Shown here: piece by piece, positions 25,350-33,039 of the stretch | How positions within the stretch are numbered: position 1 is the first letter of the stretch | Layout: every line of letters begins with the position of its first letter | From: an uncultured Duodenibacillus sp. | GTDB taxonomy: Bacteria; Pseudomonadota; Gammaproteobacteria; Burkholderiales; Burkholderiaceae_F | NCBI GenBank assembly: GCA_944388865.1 | Contig: CALXKM010000016.1 | Location: 1-52,601, forward strand | Reading direction: 5' to 3' | DNA: 52,601 nucleotides | The notes under the pieces: generated by a model | What the model was told of the DNA's origin: nothing | Seen by the model: the letters and a program-made list of their open reading frames with translations, nothing else | Databases searched by the model: none | Made by a program: the position numbers and the translations under genes

Positions 25350-25901
25350 ATGAATACACGCCTTTTTCTTGTCTGCGCCGCAACGAGCTCTTTGCTGCTT
25401 GCCGGCTGCGCCACCACGGGAAGCAACTCTTCTGGCAGCACTTTTGCTCCTGCCATCTTCGGGCACTCCCGCACCGTGTCCATCGTTGACTCCTCGGACC
25501 GCAACAAGCTTGATACGAAGATCTCTCTTTCGGACATCATCGCCTTTGCGGAAAATCTCACCAACAAGATGCTCGCTTCGCCCGTCATCGCCAAGGCAAA
25601 GAAGCCGCCGCGCATCGTCGTCGGCACTTTGCGCCAGAACACGCATGACGAAAACCTGCGCGTCGGGGACATTCAGGACCGCATTCAGGAAGTGCTCTTT
25701 AACTCCGGCGCCGTTCGCGTTCTTGACAGCTCAGCAAACAACTTCGACTACATCATGCGCGCTGAGATCACCGACATCGTCCAGCGCGCTCCCGATGGAC
25801 AAAAGCAGGTGGACTACACCATGAAAATCAAGCTCTTTACCATTGACGGAGAACTCAAGGGCCAGTGGTCTGACGATCTGTCTCTTTTCAAGTCCAGATA
25901 A
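25350..25901 (+). CDS. LpoB-like peptidoglycan-synthase activator lipoprotein
   Basis: 183 residues; lipobox LLAGC (Cys20). The mature domain begins with SDIIAFAENLTNKMLASPVI, then RIVVGTLRQNTHDENLRVGDIQDRIQEVLFNSGAVRVLD, DYIMRAEITDI and the closing DGELKGQWSDDLSLFK, which is the order and spacing of the LpoB/COG3417 family. In E. coli LpoB activates the synthase PBP1b from the outer membrane; it has a long disordered linker there, while here the linker is short (about 25 residues). Whether a PBP1b partner exists cannot be judged from this window. Last gene of the operon; terminator at 25955-25987. Confidence 0.82.
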   Translation: MNTRLFLVCAATSSLLLAGCATTGSNSSGSTFAPAIFGHSRTVSIVDSSDRNKLDTKISLSDIIAFAENLTNKMLASPVIAKAKKPPRIVVGTLRQNTHDENLRVGDIQDRIQEVLFNSGAVRVLDSSANNFDYIMRAEITDIVQRAPDGQKQVDYTMKIKLFTIDGELKGQWSDDLSLFKSR

Positions 25902-25954
25902 GCTTGGTTTTCTCTGACCGCGTCATTTTTGCACGCATTCAGAAGCCCACATAC

Positions 25955-25987
25955 TCGGCCGTTGATTCTGAAGCGGCCGATTTTTTT
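25955..25987 (+). terminator. Rho-independent terminator of the exported-protein operon
   Basis: Perfect stem TCGGCCG (25955-25961) / CGGCCGA (25974-25980) with a 12-base loop and seven T in a row directly after it. It lies 53 bases after the LpoB-like stop codon. Confidence 0.92.
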
Positions 25988-25997
25988 CAAGCAGCAA

Positions 25998-26042
25998 AAA
26001 GCCGGCCCTTTTAGCGCACATTCTGCAAAAAAGACCGGCTTT
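25998..26042 (-). terminator. Terminator of the FMN-binding-protein gene
   Basis: Inverted repeat AAAGCCGG (25998-26005) / CCGGCTTT (26035-26042). Read leftwards it is followed by TTTTTGC. It lies 40 bases beyond the FMN-binding protein's stop codon and back-to-back with the operon terminator. Confidence 0.75.
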
Positions 26043-26082
26043 ATTTGAGCTCGCGCCCGAAAGCGCGGAAAGGCTTTTCGAA

Positions 26083-26412
26083 TTACTGAGCCTTCTTCAG
26101 AGCGTTGTTGACGGCTTCAATGATTCCCTTGGAGGAATTGGTGGCGCCCGTCACGCCCTGCACGCCTTCGGTACCGTTCTTCTCAACGATTGCCTTGGAG
26201 ACGTTCTTCTCAGCAGCCTTGAGCAGCATTTCGGTTTCGCCGTGCTTGACGACCTTCACGCCCGTGATCTTGCCGGAGGCAACGGTCACTTCAACCTGAA
26301 TCTGGCTGGCATTGCCCTTGCCTTCGCCCGTGTAGGTGCCATCCTTGTAAGCGGCGGAAACACCAGTGCACAGAAGGGCAGCAGAAGCTGCAACGATGAG
26401 TTGCTTGATCAT
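26083..26412 (-). CDS. Periplasmic FMN-binding protein
   Basis: 109-residue protein: Sec signal peptide (to Ser19-Ala20, VSA-AYKDG) and one FMN-binding domain, the domain type fused to many fumarate and urocanate reductases. Landmarks are YKDGTYTGEGKGNASQIQVEVTV and the flavinylation motif TGATNSS with acceptor Thr91. The Asp normally six residues before the acceptor is Gln85 (VQGVTGAT). ApbE at 16980-18098 could attach the FMN. It follows the fumarate-reductase-like gene on the same strand and would serve as its electron donor or mediator. Start ATG 26412, not the longer frame upstream. Confidence 0.9.
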   Translation of the reverse strand: MIKQLIVAASAALLCTGVSAAYKDGTYTGEGKGNASQIQVEVTVASGKITGVKVVKHGETEMLLKAAEKNVSKAIVEKNGTEGVQGVTGATNSSKGIIEAVNNALKKAQ

Positions 26413-26566
26413 TTTGACTCCTAGATAAGTAAGTCTGTAGTAGAAAGAAAAAAGGAAGTCCTGCAACGCACTGTCAGAGCACTGCCTCTGCCAGTACGGC
26501 ACCGCGCAATAATGCGCGCAAGCAGGCCGCGCTGTCAAGAAAAAGACTTGTCAAAACAACGCTAAA

Positions 26567-26645
26567 GCCCGCAAACGTCGGCCTGCCGATGGCAAACCGA
26601 CTGCGGGCTCGCACGCTCCCGGCAATGGGAGCTTTGCTCCATTGC
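26567..26645 (-). repeat. Two tandem hairpins between the flavoprotein and the FMN-binding-protein gene
   Basis: Read leftwards, the first hairpin is GCAATGG/CCATTGC (26622-26628 and 26639-26645) with inner AGC/GCT pairs. The second is GCCCGCA (26567-26573) / TGCGGGC (26602-26608), with an inner GTCGG/CCGAC. The second ends in CTTTAGCGTTGTTTTG, only weakly terminator-like. Together they may cause partial termination or protect one of the two messages. Confidence 0.6.
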
Positions 26646-26730
26646 GCCATCCTCTCAACAGTGCCTTGTACAGAACGATCCGCCAAGGCGGGAAAAGAAG
26701 AAGAATAGCACACCCCTGCTTAACGCAAGA

Positions 26731-28137
26731 TTAGTGAGCCTTGGCGTAAGCAGCAGCGCCCTGACCAGCGATGCGGCCATAGACGATGATGTCGGCCTGA
26801 GCATTGCCGCCGAGACGGTTGCCGCCATGCACGCCGCCCGTCACTTCACCAGCAGCGAAGTAGCCCGGGATCACCTTGCCCTTGGCATTGAGCACTTCAG
26901 CCTTGGTGTTGATCTTCACGCCGCCCATCGTGTGGTGCACGGCAGGCGTAACGCGAATAGCGTAGTAGCCCGGCTTGTCAAGCGGACGTTCCATCTTGGT
27001 GCGGCCGCAGCAGCTGTCCTTGCCGGCCTTCTGATCCTTGGCGTACTGAGCCATCGTGGCCTTAAGAGCATCGGCAGGAACGCCCATGTTCTTGGCAACT
27101 TCATCGAGCGTCTTGCCCTGGATGACCATGTCGGGGGTCTTGATGTAGCCTTCGATAGCCTTCAGAGACTTGCGGACGTCTTCATCAAAGAACATGAAGG
27201 CGTGCCCGGTGGGCTGCTTGAGGATGGCTGCGGAAACAACGTCACGCGTGCCGAGCTCGTCGCAGAAGCGCTTGCCTTCGGTATTGATCAGCACAGCGCC
27301 GTTGCCGCGCACGGCTTCGGTCACCATCACGCCCGTCTTTTCAACAACGGTCGGATGCGTCTGAATCTGGTCCATATCCACGAAGGCTGCGCCGATCTTT
27401 TCGCTCAGCGTGATGCCGTCGCCCGTGGCGCCCGGATGGTTGGTCGTTGCAAAGCCCTTCAGGCGCGGAATGATCTTGCTCACCATTTCGTTGTTGCCGG
27501 CAAAGCCGCCTGCGGCATTGACCACTGCCTTGGCATCGATTTCATAGGTCTTGCCGTCGTTCTTGACTTTGACGCCGGTCACAGCGCCCGTCTTCTTGTC
27601 CTGGATCAGATCCACAACCTGGCTCTCGGTGCGCAGATCAATCTTGCGAGCCTGAACGGTGTTGTAGAGGGTCTTGACGACTTCAGGACCAACAGAAGCG
27701 CCGCCCGTGGGACGGTGGCAGCGCTTGTTGGTGGCGCCGCCCATGAAGCCCACGTCGTTGAAGTCGCCGCCGAGGCTGATGAGCCACTGAACGGCAGCGT
27801 TGGAATTCTTCACGAGGGTGCGCACGAGTTCAGGATTGTTGCGATTGTGACCGCCCTTCATCGTATCCTGATACATCTGCTCAAGGCTGTCCTTGATGCC
27901 GAGCTTGGCCTGCTGCGGAGTTTCAGCAGCATTGATGCCACCCGTTGCGCGAATAGTATTGCCGCCAGGGAAGGCCATCTTTTCAAGAATCACAACCTTG
28001 GCGCCCGCATCGTGAGCCGTAATAGCTGCGGCCATGCCGGCGCCGCCAGCGCCGATCACAACCACGTCGGCCTTTTCACCAGCCTGAGCCATGCCAAAGG
28101 CGGCGGCAATCATCGAAGCGATAACAAGTTTCTTCAT
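26731..28137 (-). CDS. Periplasmic fumarate-reductase-type flavoprotein
   Basis: 468 residues: signal peptide (IASMIAAAFGMAQA) followed by an FAD-binding domain (VVVIGAGGAGMAAAITA, residues 25-41; GGNTIRATGGINAAET) and the catalytic cap. Residues matching the active site of Shewanella flavocytochrome c3 are His261 (QTHPT), Arg298 (GTRD), His401/402 (VHHTMGG) and Arg441 (GGNRLGG), so it should reduce fumarate or a related enoate such as urocanate or methacrylate. No haem motif and no FMN domain are present; the next gene supplies the FMN domain separately. An unusual Cys-Cys pair (376-377, SCCGR) lies in a cap loop. Confidence 0.93.
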   Translation of the reverse strand: MKKLVIASMIAAAFGMAQAGEKADVVVIGAGGAGMAAAITAHDAGAKVVILEKMAFPGGNTIRATGGINAAETPQQAKLGIKDSLEQMYQDTMKGGHNRNNPELVRTLVKNSNAAVQWLISLGGDFNDVGFMGGATNKRCHRPTGGASVGPEVVKTLYNTVQARKIDLRTESQVVDLIQDKKTGAVTGVKVKNDGKTYEIDAKAVVNAAGGFAGNNEMVSKIIPRLKGFATTNHPGATGDGITLSEKIGAAFVDMDQIQTHPTVVEKTGVMVTEAVRGNGAVLINTEGKRFCDELGTRDVVSAAILKQPTGHAFMFFDEDVRKSLKAIEGYIKTPDMVIQGKTLDEVAKNMGVPADALKATMAQYAKDQKAGKDSCCGRTKMERPLDKPGYYAIRVTPAVHHTMGGVKINTKAEVLNAKGKVIPGYFAAGEVTGGVHGGNRLGGNAQADIIVYGRIAGQGAAAYAKAH

Positions 28138-28234
28138 TTTCCCCTCCTACTGGGAATTTTCTTAATTGTTTTCATATTCAAAAAGCACAAGCACGCGCAG
28201 CGCACGCACATTCTGCTTTCTATGAACGCGCCCG

Positions 28235-28240
28235 ATTATA
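28235..28240 (-). promoter_or_regulatory. Candidate -10 element for the flavoprotein gene
   Basis: Perfect TATAAT on the minus strand, about 98 bases upstream of the start codon. No good -35 hexamer is found 16-18 bases before it, so an activator-dependent promoter is possible. Confidence 0.35.
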
Positions 28241-28393
28241 GACTTTGTCCCTAGACGCCCTGGATATTAAAGTTAATCGCTTTTGACATGACGCATATCC
28301 ATCTCGGCGCTCCTTACAAAACCAACATCGGCATGCCGCCAACCTTTGCCTTCAGCTCATTTGCAACACAGCAGCGCCTTGCTCAAGCACAGC

Positions 28394-28440
28394 AAAAAAA
28401 ACAGTCGTCCGAACTGTCAGAGTTCAGAGACTGCTTTTTT
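28394..28440 (-). terminator. Terminator of glnS
   Basis: Stem CAGTC (28402-28406) / GACTG (28429-28433) with an inner GAACT/AGTTC pair. It is flanked by an A-run on the left (28394-28401) and a T-run on the right, so it could act in both directions. It lies 28 bases beyond the glnS stop codon. Confidence 0.8.
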
Positions 28441-28467
28441 TGAAGGCTTTGACTGAATGCCTTGCAC

Positions 28468-30564
28468 CTACTTCTTTTGCTGCTTGCCCCAGCTGTCCCT
28501 GAGTCCGACGGCAAGGTTGAGCACCGGGTGCTGAGCCGAATGGTCCTTGCTATCGGTCACGAAATAGCCGGTGCGCTCAACCTGAAAGCGCGTATCGGGA
28601 GCTGCTTGGGCAAGTGCCGGTTCAACATATCCCTGATAGGTCTTCTTGCTGTCGTGATTGAGCACATCAAGGAAATTCTTCTCCGCGTCGGGCTGAGCCA
28701 CGGTAAAGAGCCGGTCATAGAGCCGGAATTGAGCGGGCACGGCGCTTGCGGCATCAAGCCAGTGAATGGCAGCCTTGGTCTTGACGGAATCTGCGCCAGC
28801 CGAGCCCGTCTTGGTCTCGGGCAGATAGTCGGCATGCACGCACACCACGTTGCCGTCGGCATCCTTTTCAAAGGACGTGGGCACAATCACGTAGCCGTAG
28901 CGCAAACGCACGGGCTTGGCAGGAGAGCCATCGGCAGGCACCGTCAGACGACGATAGCCCTTAGGCGGAACCTCTGCGAAATCGTCAGCCTCAATCCAAA
29001 GCTCGCGGCTCATCGTAAGGTGCCGCTCTCCCATTTCAGGCTTTTGCGGATGGTTGGGTGCCGAGAGCTCTTCGCTTTGGCCTTCGGGATAATTGTCAAT
29101 CACAAGCTTTAAGGGATGCACGATGGCAAAGCGGCGCTCGGCGCTTGACTCAAGATCCTCTCTGAGGCTTTGCTCAAGAACGCCGTAGTCGATCCAGCCG
29201 CCCGCCACACGACTCACACCGCAGTGTTCGACAAAGTTCTGCAGCGCACGGGCCGTGTAGCCGCGACGACGCAGTCCTACAATGGTCGGCATGCGCGGAT
29301 CATCCCAGCCGTCGACATAACCCTCGGTCACAAGCTGAATGAGCTTGCGCTTGCTGAGCACAACGTAGGTCAGGCTCAGACGATTGAACTCGTACTGATG
29401 CGAGAGCAGGAAGAAATTCTTTCTGACAACGGCCGACAGCGCCGCCTGCAGCAGCGGCGTGAAGTTTTGGGGGTATTGGCCAAGCAGCGCAAAAAACGTC
29501 TTGCCCTCGGTTCCATCGAGCGTCTCAGGGCCGGTCGTGGCAGCCCAGCGGCCGAAGATCTCGCGCATGGCATTTTCAGGCTCGCTTTGACCAAGCTTGC
29601 CCGCGGCGTTGAAGGCAGCGCGCGCAAAGGCAAGCGCACGGTCGTCTTCGCCTGCGGCCATCTTCGCGACAAGCGCCTTGGCTTCTTCAAACTGCGGCGC
29701 GCGCAGCACCGGAATGATGCGCTCAAGCGCCCAATCATAAAACGCTCTTTGATCTTCAAACTCAAGCGTGCAGATCGAGTGCGTGATGTTTTCCAGCGAA
29801 TCTTCAATCGGATGCGCAAACGTGTACATCGGATAGATGCACCACTTATTTCCCGTGGCCTGATGCTCTGCAAAACGGATGCGGTAAATTGCCGGATCTC
29901 GCAGATTGATGTTGGGCGAGGCCATGTCGATCTTGGCTCTGAGAACCATTGATCCTTCGGCATGCTTGCCGTCGCGCATTTCACGGAAAATGCGCAGGTT
30001 TTCCTCAGGCGAACGGTCGCGATAGGGCGAATTCTTTCCGGGTTCGATGAGCGTGCCGCGATTGGCGCGCATCTCGTCGGCAGACTGCTCGTCGACATAC
30101 GCGTAGCCTGTCTTGATGAGGTGCTCGGCAAAGGCGTACATCCATTCAAAGTACGACGATGCGTGATAGAGATTGACCTCGCCGTCGTGCTTCCAGTCAA
30201 AGCCCATCCAGTTGACGCTCTCGAGAATGGCGTCAACGTACTCCTGGTCCTCCTTGACCGGGTTGGTGTCGTCAAAGCGCATATGGCAGTAGCCGCCGTA
30301 GTCGCGGGCCAGTCCGAAATTCAGACAAATGCTCTTGACGTGACCGATGTGCAGATAGCCGTTGGGCTCAGGAGGAAATCTCGTGCGGATGCGCGCAGGA
30401 TCCTCAACGCCGCCGGCGGCCTGCTCGCTGTAGGGAGCAGGATGACCGCACCACAAACGGGGACGATTGTTGCCTTCACGCAGATCAGCTTCAATGATGC
30501 TGCGAATGAAATTGGTCGGACGGGCCGCGCCCGTGTTTTCTTCGTGATTAACCGTATCAGTCAT
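28468..30564 (-). CDS. glnS: Glutaminyl-tRNA synthetase with an extra inserted segment
   Basis: Class I synthetase charging tRNA-Gln. The fold is complete: PPEPNGYLHIGHVKS (HIGH motif, residues 64-78), SMVLRAKIDM, YPMYTFAHPIEDSLENITHSICTLEF, VLSKRKLIQLV (KMSKS-like, near 402-411), GWDDPRMPTIVGLRRRGYT, and C-terminal anticodon-binding barrels. At 698 residues it is about 145 longer than E. coli GlnS (554). About 100 residues (roughly 289-387) are inserted between YDWALERIIPVLR and SHQYEFNRL, which are almost adjacent in normal GlnS. About 25 more are inserted before the HIGH region (residues ~34-58). The frame is intact on both sides, so it is likely functional. Confidence 0.95.
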   Translation of the reverse strand: MTDTVNHEENTGAARPTNFIRSIIEADLREGNNRPRLWCGHPAPYSEQAAGGVEDPARIRTRFPPEPNGYLHIGHVKSICLNFGLARDYGGYCHMRFDDTNPVKEDQEYVDAILESVNWMGFDWKHDGEVNLYHASSYFEWMYAFAEHLIKTGYAYVDEQSADEMRANRGTLIEPGKNSPYRDRSPEENLRIFREMRDGKHAEGSMVLRAKIDMASPNINLRDPAIYRIRFAEHQATGNKWCIYPMYTFAHPIEDSLENITHSICTLEFEDQRAFYDWALERIIPVLRAPQFEEAKALVAKMAAGEDDRALAFARAAFNAAGKLGQSEPENAMREIFGRWAATTGPETLDGTEGKTFFALLGQYPQNFTPLLQAALSAVVRKNFFLLSHQYEFNRLSLTYVVLSKRKLIQLVTEGYVDGWDDPRMPTIVGLRRRGYTARALQNFVEHCGVSRVAGGWIDYGVLEQSLREDLESSAERRFAIVHPLKLVIDNYPEGQSEELSAPNHPQKPEMGERHLTMSRELWIEADDFAEVPPKGYRRLTVPADGSPAKPVRLRYGYVIVPTSFEKDADGNVVCVHADYLPETKTGSAGADSVKTKAAIHWLDAASAVPAQFRLYDRLFTVAQPDAEKNFLDVLNHDSKKTYQGYVEPALAQAAPDTRFQVERTGYFVTDSKDHSAQHPVLNLAVGLRDSWGKQQKK

Positions 30565-30683
30565 GATGACAAAATTCTTGTCGGAAGTCCTCAGGTCTGA
30601 TTTCCAACGTCAGACTCAGCGCCAAACAAGAAAAACTTGCGAAGTCAGAAAAGATTGATTGTAGCCAACAAAAAATGCTCGCG

Positions 30684-31040
30684 TCAGGCAAGCCCAGGAA
30701 TGCAGCCGTTGATCATGGCCACATACAGGGCCGTGCCTGAAAAAATCGACACAAGCGCGTTCTTGAAAAACCATTGCAGTGCAAAGGTGAGCGCAATGGA
30801 AAAAAGTTCCGGCGCAGGCAAGCTTCCGAAAAGTTCTGACGGGACCCTGGATGCGGCCGCTCCCAAGGCCGCATGCACGACCAAAAGCACCATGATGGCC
30901 AGCGGCAGAAATTTGCCCAGATCATCGACCCATTTCTGTTTTTTGAGCCAGTCGCTGGCTACAAAGGGTACCGCCCGCTCGGCAAAGGACACGAGCATCA
31001 TGGCGACAAACACGCATAAAAGGTAACCAAGATCGTTCAT
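30684..31040 (-). CDS. azlD: AzlD-family branched-chain amino acid exporter subunit
   Basis: 118-residue hydrophobic protein with four membrane segments (YLLCVFVAMMLVSFAERAVPF, LPLAIMVLLVVHAALGAA, FSIALTFALQWFF, ALVSIFSGTALYVAM). The AERAVPF motif at the end of the first segment is typical of AzlD. AzlC and AzlD together form a branched-chain amino acid exporter. ATG 31040 is preferred; GTG one codon upstream is possible. Eight bases separate it from azlC. Confidence 0.9.
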   Translation of the reverse strand: MNDLGYLLCVFVAMMLVSFAERAVPFVASDWLKKQKWVDDLGKFLPLAIMVLLVVHAALGAAASRVPSELFGSLPAPELFSIALTFALQWFFKNALVSIFSGTALYVAMINGCIPGLA

Positions 31041-31048
31041 CACCGCAC

Positions 31049-31759
31049 CTATTTGCCGGCGCCGAGGGCATCACTGTCGCCCTTGCCTGTGCGCAAGCGT
31101 CCCCAGACGAGCCCTGCGGCCATGCAAAATCCAATTGAAACAGCCAGAGGATTTTCCGGCAGCAGCCAGCGCGCAAGTCCGTATCCGGCCAGAGCCGACC
31201 AAAGCGGCCAAGCCGAAAAGCGCTGTCTCCAAAGCTCGCACATCAACATGGCAAACAAGCTCGTGAGAACAAAATCCAGGCCGACGAGATCAATTTGCGC
31301 AGATGCGCCGATAATCGCTCCCAGAGCGCTGCCCGCAATCCACCAGCAGTGATTGAAAAGGCTCAGCCAGAAAACTCGCTCTTTAGGGGCATTTTCCGGA
31401 TACAGACTTAAAAGAGAAAACGTCTCATCGGTGAGCGCAAAAACGCAATACCATCGTTTGATTCCCTTTTCCGGCATTTTCCTCAAAAGCGGCAATCCGT
31501 AAAACACATGCCGCAGGTTGAGCACCGCCGTTGCAAAGGCGATGGCAATGACTGAGGCGCCGGCTGCGAGCATCGGAACCATCATGTACTGCACTGCGCC
31601 GCCGTAAATCATCACCGAGGCGACCGGTGCGAGCCAGACTTCGCCTCCGGCCTGCGTAAAAAGAAACCCGAAGACGATGCCCAGCGGAACGTAGCCCAGC
31701 ATCACGGGGATCGAATCCCGGAAAGCCTGAGCGATATTGTTGTCTTCTGAGGTCTTCAT
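31049..31759 (-). CDS. azlC: AzlC-family branched-chain amino acid exporter subunit
   Basis: 236-residue inner-membrane permease of the AzlC/YgaZ family. Signature segments are AFRDSIPVMLGYVPLGIVFGFL at the N-terminus, IYGGAVQYMMVPMLAAGAS, and VLNLRHVFYGLPLLR with FALTDETFSLLS, which are conserved in the family. ATG 31759 is used; the 23 open codons upstream have a charged, non-membrane composition. It is transcribed with azlD. Confidence 0.92.
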   Translation of the reverse strand: MKTSEDNNIAQAFRDSIPVMLGYVPLGIVFGFLFTQAGGEVWLAPVASVMIYGGAVQYMMVPMLAAGASVIAIAFATAVLNLRHVFYGLPLLRKMPEKGIKRWYCVFALTDETFSLLSLYPENAPKERVFWLSLFNHCWWIAGSALGAIIGASAQIDLVGLDFVLTSLFAMLMCELWRQRFSAWPLWSALAGYGLARWLLPENPLAVSIGFCMAAGLVWGRLRTGKGDSDALGAGK

Positions 31760-31916
31760 GCGCAAAAAAAATAAAAAAAGAAACGAGCGCTCAGAGCTTC
31801 GAAAGCCCGTTCGAGCGCCCGACCGCAAAAATCAGAGCCGGCATTCTAACAGAGAGGCATCCGGCGCAGTCCCTTCCTCACCACAAAGGCCATTGGGATT
31901 GGGCGCAAAGTGCGTC

Positions 31917-32411
31917 TCACGGCTTCTTTGTTGCCAAAACCTCAATCGTCTTGCAGACATCAACGCGGCCCATCGAGCCGCAGGCAGTCTCAAGCTCAGC
32001 AGGCGTCAATTCGACGGCGCTGGCTGCGTCGCCCACCGCCGGAAAAACCGTTTCAAAACGTTCGACAGAAACATCAACCCAGCATTGAACGCCTTCGTTT
32101 CTGCCAAAAGGCGTCACTCCTCCGGGACGGTGTCCGACAAGAGGCTCAACCTCATCGAAGGCAAGCATCTTTGGCTTGAAGCCAAAGGCACGCTTGAACT
32201 TGCCGCCGTCAATTCTGGCATCTCCTGCGGCCACCACCAAAAGAGCTCGCCCATCGCGCGTTTTGAGCGCAATTGTTTTGGCTATGCGCTCAGGCGCAAC
32301 ACCGAGAGCTTGAGCGGCAAGCTCAACGGTTGCCGAAGACTGCTCAAGCACGCGAATGCGCTTGCCGAAACCTTTTTGCTGCAGATCCAAGCTTGCTTTT
32401 GCAAAAGACAT
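31917..32411 (-). CDS. ybaK: YbaK-family aminoacyl-tRNA deacylase
   Basis: 164-residue trans-editing protein that hydrolyses misacylated tRNA, typically Cys-tRNA-Pro. The family hallmarks are the early VLEQSSATVELAAQALGV, RIAKTIALKTRDGRALLVVAAGDARID with the catalytic lysine region, GGVTPFGRNEG and the C-terminal ELTPAELETACG. Length is normal. It follows moaC after 11 bases, probably one transcript, although the two functions are unrelated. Confidence 0.9.
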   Translation of the reverse strand: MSFAKASLDLQQKGFGKRIRVLEQSSATVELAAQALGVAPERIAKTIALKTRDGRALLVVAAGDARIDGGKFKRAFGFKPKMLAFDEVEPLVGHRPGGVTPFGRNEGVQCWVDVSVERFETVFPAVGDAASAVELTPAELETACGSMGRVDVCKTIEVLATKKP

Positions 32412-32422
32412 CTCTTGAGCCT

Positions 32423-32914
32423 TTATCGCGCAGCCGCATCAGGCGCCACCCAGTGCCCCGACTTGCCGCCTTGTTTTTCAATCAGCCTGATGCCGTCCAT
32501 CACCATGAAGCGATCAACGGCCTTGCACATGTCATAAATCGTCAAAAGGCCTACCTGCACGGCCGTCAGTGCCTCCATTTCCACGCCAGTTTGACCGCAC
32601 GTTTCGCACACAGCACGGCAGACGACGGCACTTTGCTCTTTTTGCAGGGCAAAATCAACCGTCACGTGCGTGAGCGCTATCGGATGACACAAAGGAATCA
32701 GCTCTGCGGTTTTCTTGCTTGCCATGATCGCCGCCACACGCGCCACGCCGATCACGTCGCCCTTTTTTGCCTTGCCCTCGGCAATAAGCGCAAACGTCTC
32801 GGGCTTCATGCGAATGCAGCCTTCGGCAACCGCCGTGCGGTGCGTCTGGCTTTTGGCGCCAACATCGACCATATGGGCATTGCCGTGGTCATCAAAATGA
32901 GTGAGTTCGGACAT
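32423..32914 (-). CDS. moaC: Cyclic pyranopterin monophosphate synthase
   Basis: Second step of molybdenum cofactor synthesis, acting after MoaA. The 163-residue product has [41 protein letters not shown], and [21 protein letters not shown] with the conserved lysine and aspartate residues of the active site. ATG 32914 ([11 protein letters not shown]) is the family start; the 33 open codons upstream lie in the divergent promoter. No other moa gene is in this window. Divergent from bepA. Confidence 0.96.
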   Translation of the reverse strand: MSELTHFDDHGNAHMVDVGAKSQTHRTAVAEGCIRMKPETFALIAEGKAKKGDVIGVARVAAIMASKKTAELIPLCHPIALTHVTVDFALQKEQSAVVCRAVCETCGQTGVEMEALTAVQVGLLTIYDMCKAVDRFMVMDGIRLIEKQGGKSGHWVAPDAAAR

Positions 32915-33039
32915 AACCAAACTTTCCTTTGTAATATCCTTTTGCGATTCTTGCGAGTTTTGCCACATTGCTGTGCACCTTTGATCGGTATGATACCGAG
33001 AAAGTTTTTTCAAGCCTTTGTTTTGTCTGCCGCAGACTC

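Noticed and set aside
26734-28254. 506-codon plus-strand open frame opposite the flavoprotein
   Set aside because: Mirror of the flavoprotein's coding frame. The product is His/Ala/Leu-rich with no motif, while the minus-strand protein matches flavocytochrome residues.
29404-29700. Intein in glnS
   Set aside because: The insertion is only about 100 residues and lacks the splice-junction residues and blocks of an intein.
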